Origin: Deltaproteobacteria bacterium
GTDB lineage: Bacteria; Desulfobacterota; JAENJC01
Direction of reading: 5' to 3'
Assembly (NCBI GenBank): GCA_016844545.1
Contig: JAENJC010000071.1
Coordinates: 1-6,545 of the forward strand
DNA: 6,545 nt
The notes beneath the pieces are model-generated. The model was not told the DNA's origin, made no database searches, and saw only the letters and a list, made by a program, of their open reading frames with translations. A program made the translations under genes and the position numbers. Shown piece by piece: positions 5,926-6,545 of this stretch; the first letter of the stretch is position 1, and every line of letters starts with the position of its first letter.

Positions 5926-6001
5926 TAGAGAATACTGGAAATGAAAAAATTGTGTAACCAGTAGATATGATAAGGCTCCTTTGCCAAATAGAGGCAAGGG
6001 G
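5926..6001. repeat. Hairpin intergenic repeat, copy B
   Basis: Second copy of the element at 2047-2120. Here the left part also pairs perfectly, TACTGG (5933-5938) with CCAGTA (5958-5963), so this copy can form two consecutive stems. In copy A that first stem is degraded. The second stem is CTCCTTTGCC (5976-5985) with GGCAAGGGG (5993-6001). The C-to-T change at 5977 leaves a U-G pair in plus-strand RNA. It fills the gap between the convergent diheme oxidoreductase and PHP genes, 23 bases after one stop codon and 4 bases from the other, so it may act as a T-less bidirectional terminator or RNA-stabilising hairpin. Confidence 0.85.
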
Positions 6002-6005
6002 CATA

Positions 6006-6545
6006 TCACCCTACCCTTTCGACCAGTTCCTCAGCATTTCTGGTTATCTTATTGAAGTCATCTACGGTCAGCCCTGCTCCAAGAGCTATCTTCTCGGCTT
6101 CCTCTTTGGTTTTCAGGTCTCCCGGAGAATGGGCATCGGTATTTACAAGGAGTTTAGCTCCGGCTGCCAATGCAGTCTTCGCCACATGGCCGTTAGTCAG
6201 GGAATGCCCTTTCCTGGCCGTTATCTCAAGATAGATCCCTTTCCTCGCTGCAAGTTTCGCATCTTCCATTGTAATCAGGCCGGGATGGGTGAGGATATCT
6301 ATGTCGGAGTTCAGGGCAGCCGAGTTTGTCCCTGGTGGAACAGGCTCGACTATTGTCTCCCCGTGGCAGAGTACGAGCCTTGCGCCAAGCGCCCTCGCCT
6401 CCTTTGCCAGGCCTGCGATATCGGCTGGAGGGACATGGGTCAATTCAACGCCGGGGATAACCTTTATCCCCCAGGCCTTTGAAAGCACCGCCGACACCTT
6501 TGCCAACCTCGGCACTATCAAGTCTATATTGGAAAGGTCTCCATG
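6006..6545 (-). CDS. PHP-domain phosphoesterase, C-terminal part (5'-partial)
   Basis: About 179 residues of a PHP (polymerase and histidinol phosphatase) superfamily metal-dependent hydrolase, cytoplasmic. The frame is open to the window edge; the first visible residues HGDLSNIDLI continue the usual TDHxD motif, so a TTG at 6521 is internal and not the start. Metal-binding or catalytic motifs seen in order are GVELTHVPP (Glu), LVLCHGETIVEPV (His), DILTHPGLI (His), LEITARKGHS (Glu) and LLVNTDAHSPGDL (Asp-x-His), as in histidinol-phosphatase-like stand-alone PHP proteins. It ends in a helical tail, ITRNAEELVERVG. The N-terminal HxH motif lies outside the window. The substrate (histidinol phosphate, another phosphoester or nucleotide) cannot be decided. 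It is convergent with the diheme oxidoreductase, with a hairpin repeat between them. Confidence 0.9.
   Translation of the reverse strand, partial: HGDLSNIDLIVPRLAKVSAVLSKAWGIKVIPGVELTHVPPADIAGLAKEARALGARLVLCHGETIVEPVPPGTNSAALNSDIDILTHPGLITMEDAKLAARKGIYLEITARKGHSLTNGHVAKTALAAGAKLLVNTDAHSPGDLKTKEEAEKIALGAGLTVDDFNKITRNAEELVERVG

Noticed and set aside
5967..6482. 171-codon plus-strand open frame
   Set aside because: Antisense to the PHP-domain gene, whose metal-binding motifs are clear on the minus strand.
6519..6521. TTG as start of the PHP protein
   Set aside because: Homologous PHP sequence (HGDLSNIDL) continues in frame upstream to the window edge, so the start lies outside.

Overview
This window looks like a chromosomal segment of a Gram-negative bacterium that makes several c-type cytochromes. 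The evidence is a Slt-type periplasmic murein transglycosylase, Sec-exported proteins and CXXCH heme sites. The style (moderate GC, TPR-Slt, exported Lys/Ala-rich small protein, HEPN-type toxin remnant, PHP hydrolase) fits Nitrospirota or Desulfobacterota-like anaerobes, but no marker here fixes the phylum.

Layout. (1) Bases 1-1300, + strand: the 3' part of a TPR-containing soluble lytic murein transglycosylase. (2) Bases 1362-1796, - strand: a small exported protein with a DUF5666-like domain. It has a good Rho-independent terminator overlapping the transglycosylase stop codon and a sigma-54-like promoter upstream. (3) Bases 1797-2447: no intact gene. This stretch holds the first copy of a ~75-bp hairpin repeat, a tRNA 3'-end fragment followed by a strong terminator, and a degenerate ~145-bp module ending in a sigma-70-like promoter. 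(4) Bases 2448-2561: the N-terminal stub of a HEPN-domain gene. (5) Bases 2584-3987, + strand: an exported right-handed beta-helix protein fused to a C-terminal monoheme cytochrome c domain. (6) Bases 3988-4321: a second, diverged copy of the promoter module and a very short leader ORF. (7) Bases 4322-5902, + strand: a diheme oxidoreductase of the DHOR/COG3488 (DUF1111) family, distantly related to cytochrome c peroxidase/MauG. (8) Bases 5926-6001: the second copy of the hairpin repeat. (9) Bases 6006-6545, - strand: the C-terminal part of a PHP-domain phosphoesterase, running off the window.

The most interesting unit is the pair of extracytoplasmic heme proteins. Each is preceded by a related promoter module with a short ORF in its leader. 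The pair, together with the tRNA and HEPN debris, lies between two direct copies of the hairpin repeat (2047-2120 and 5926-6001). This suggests an acquired or rearranged cassette encoding a small periplasmic or cell-surface redox system: the beta-helix-cytochrome c could bind a polymer or surface and exchange electrons with the diheme enzyme. The substrate is unknown and the partnership is inferred from adjacency and shared upstream sequence only.
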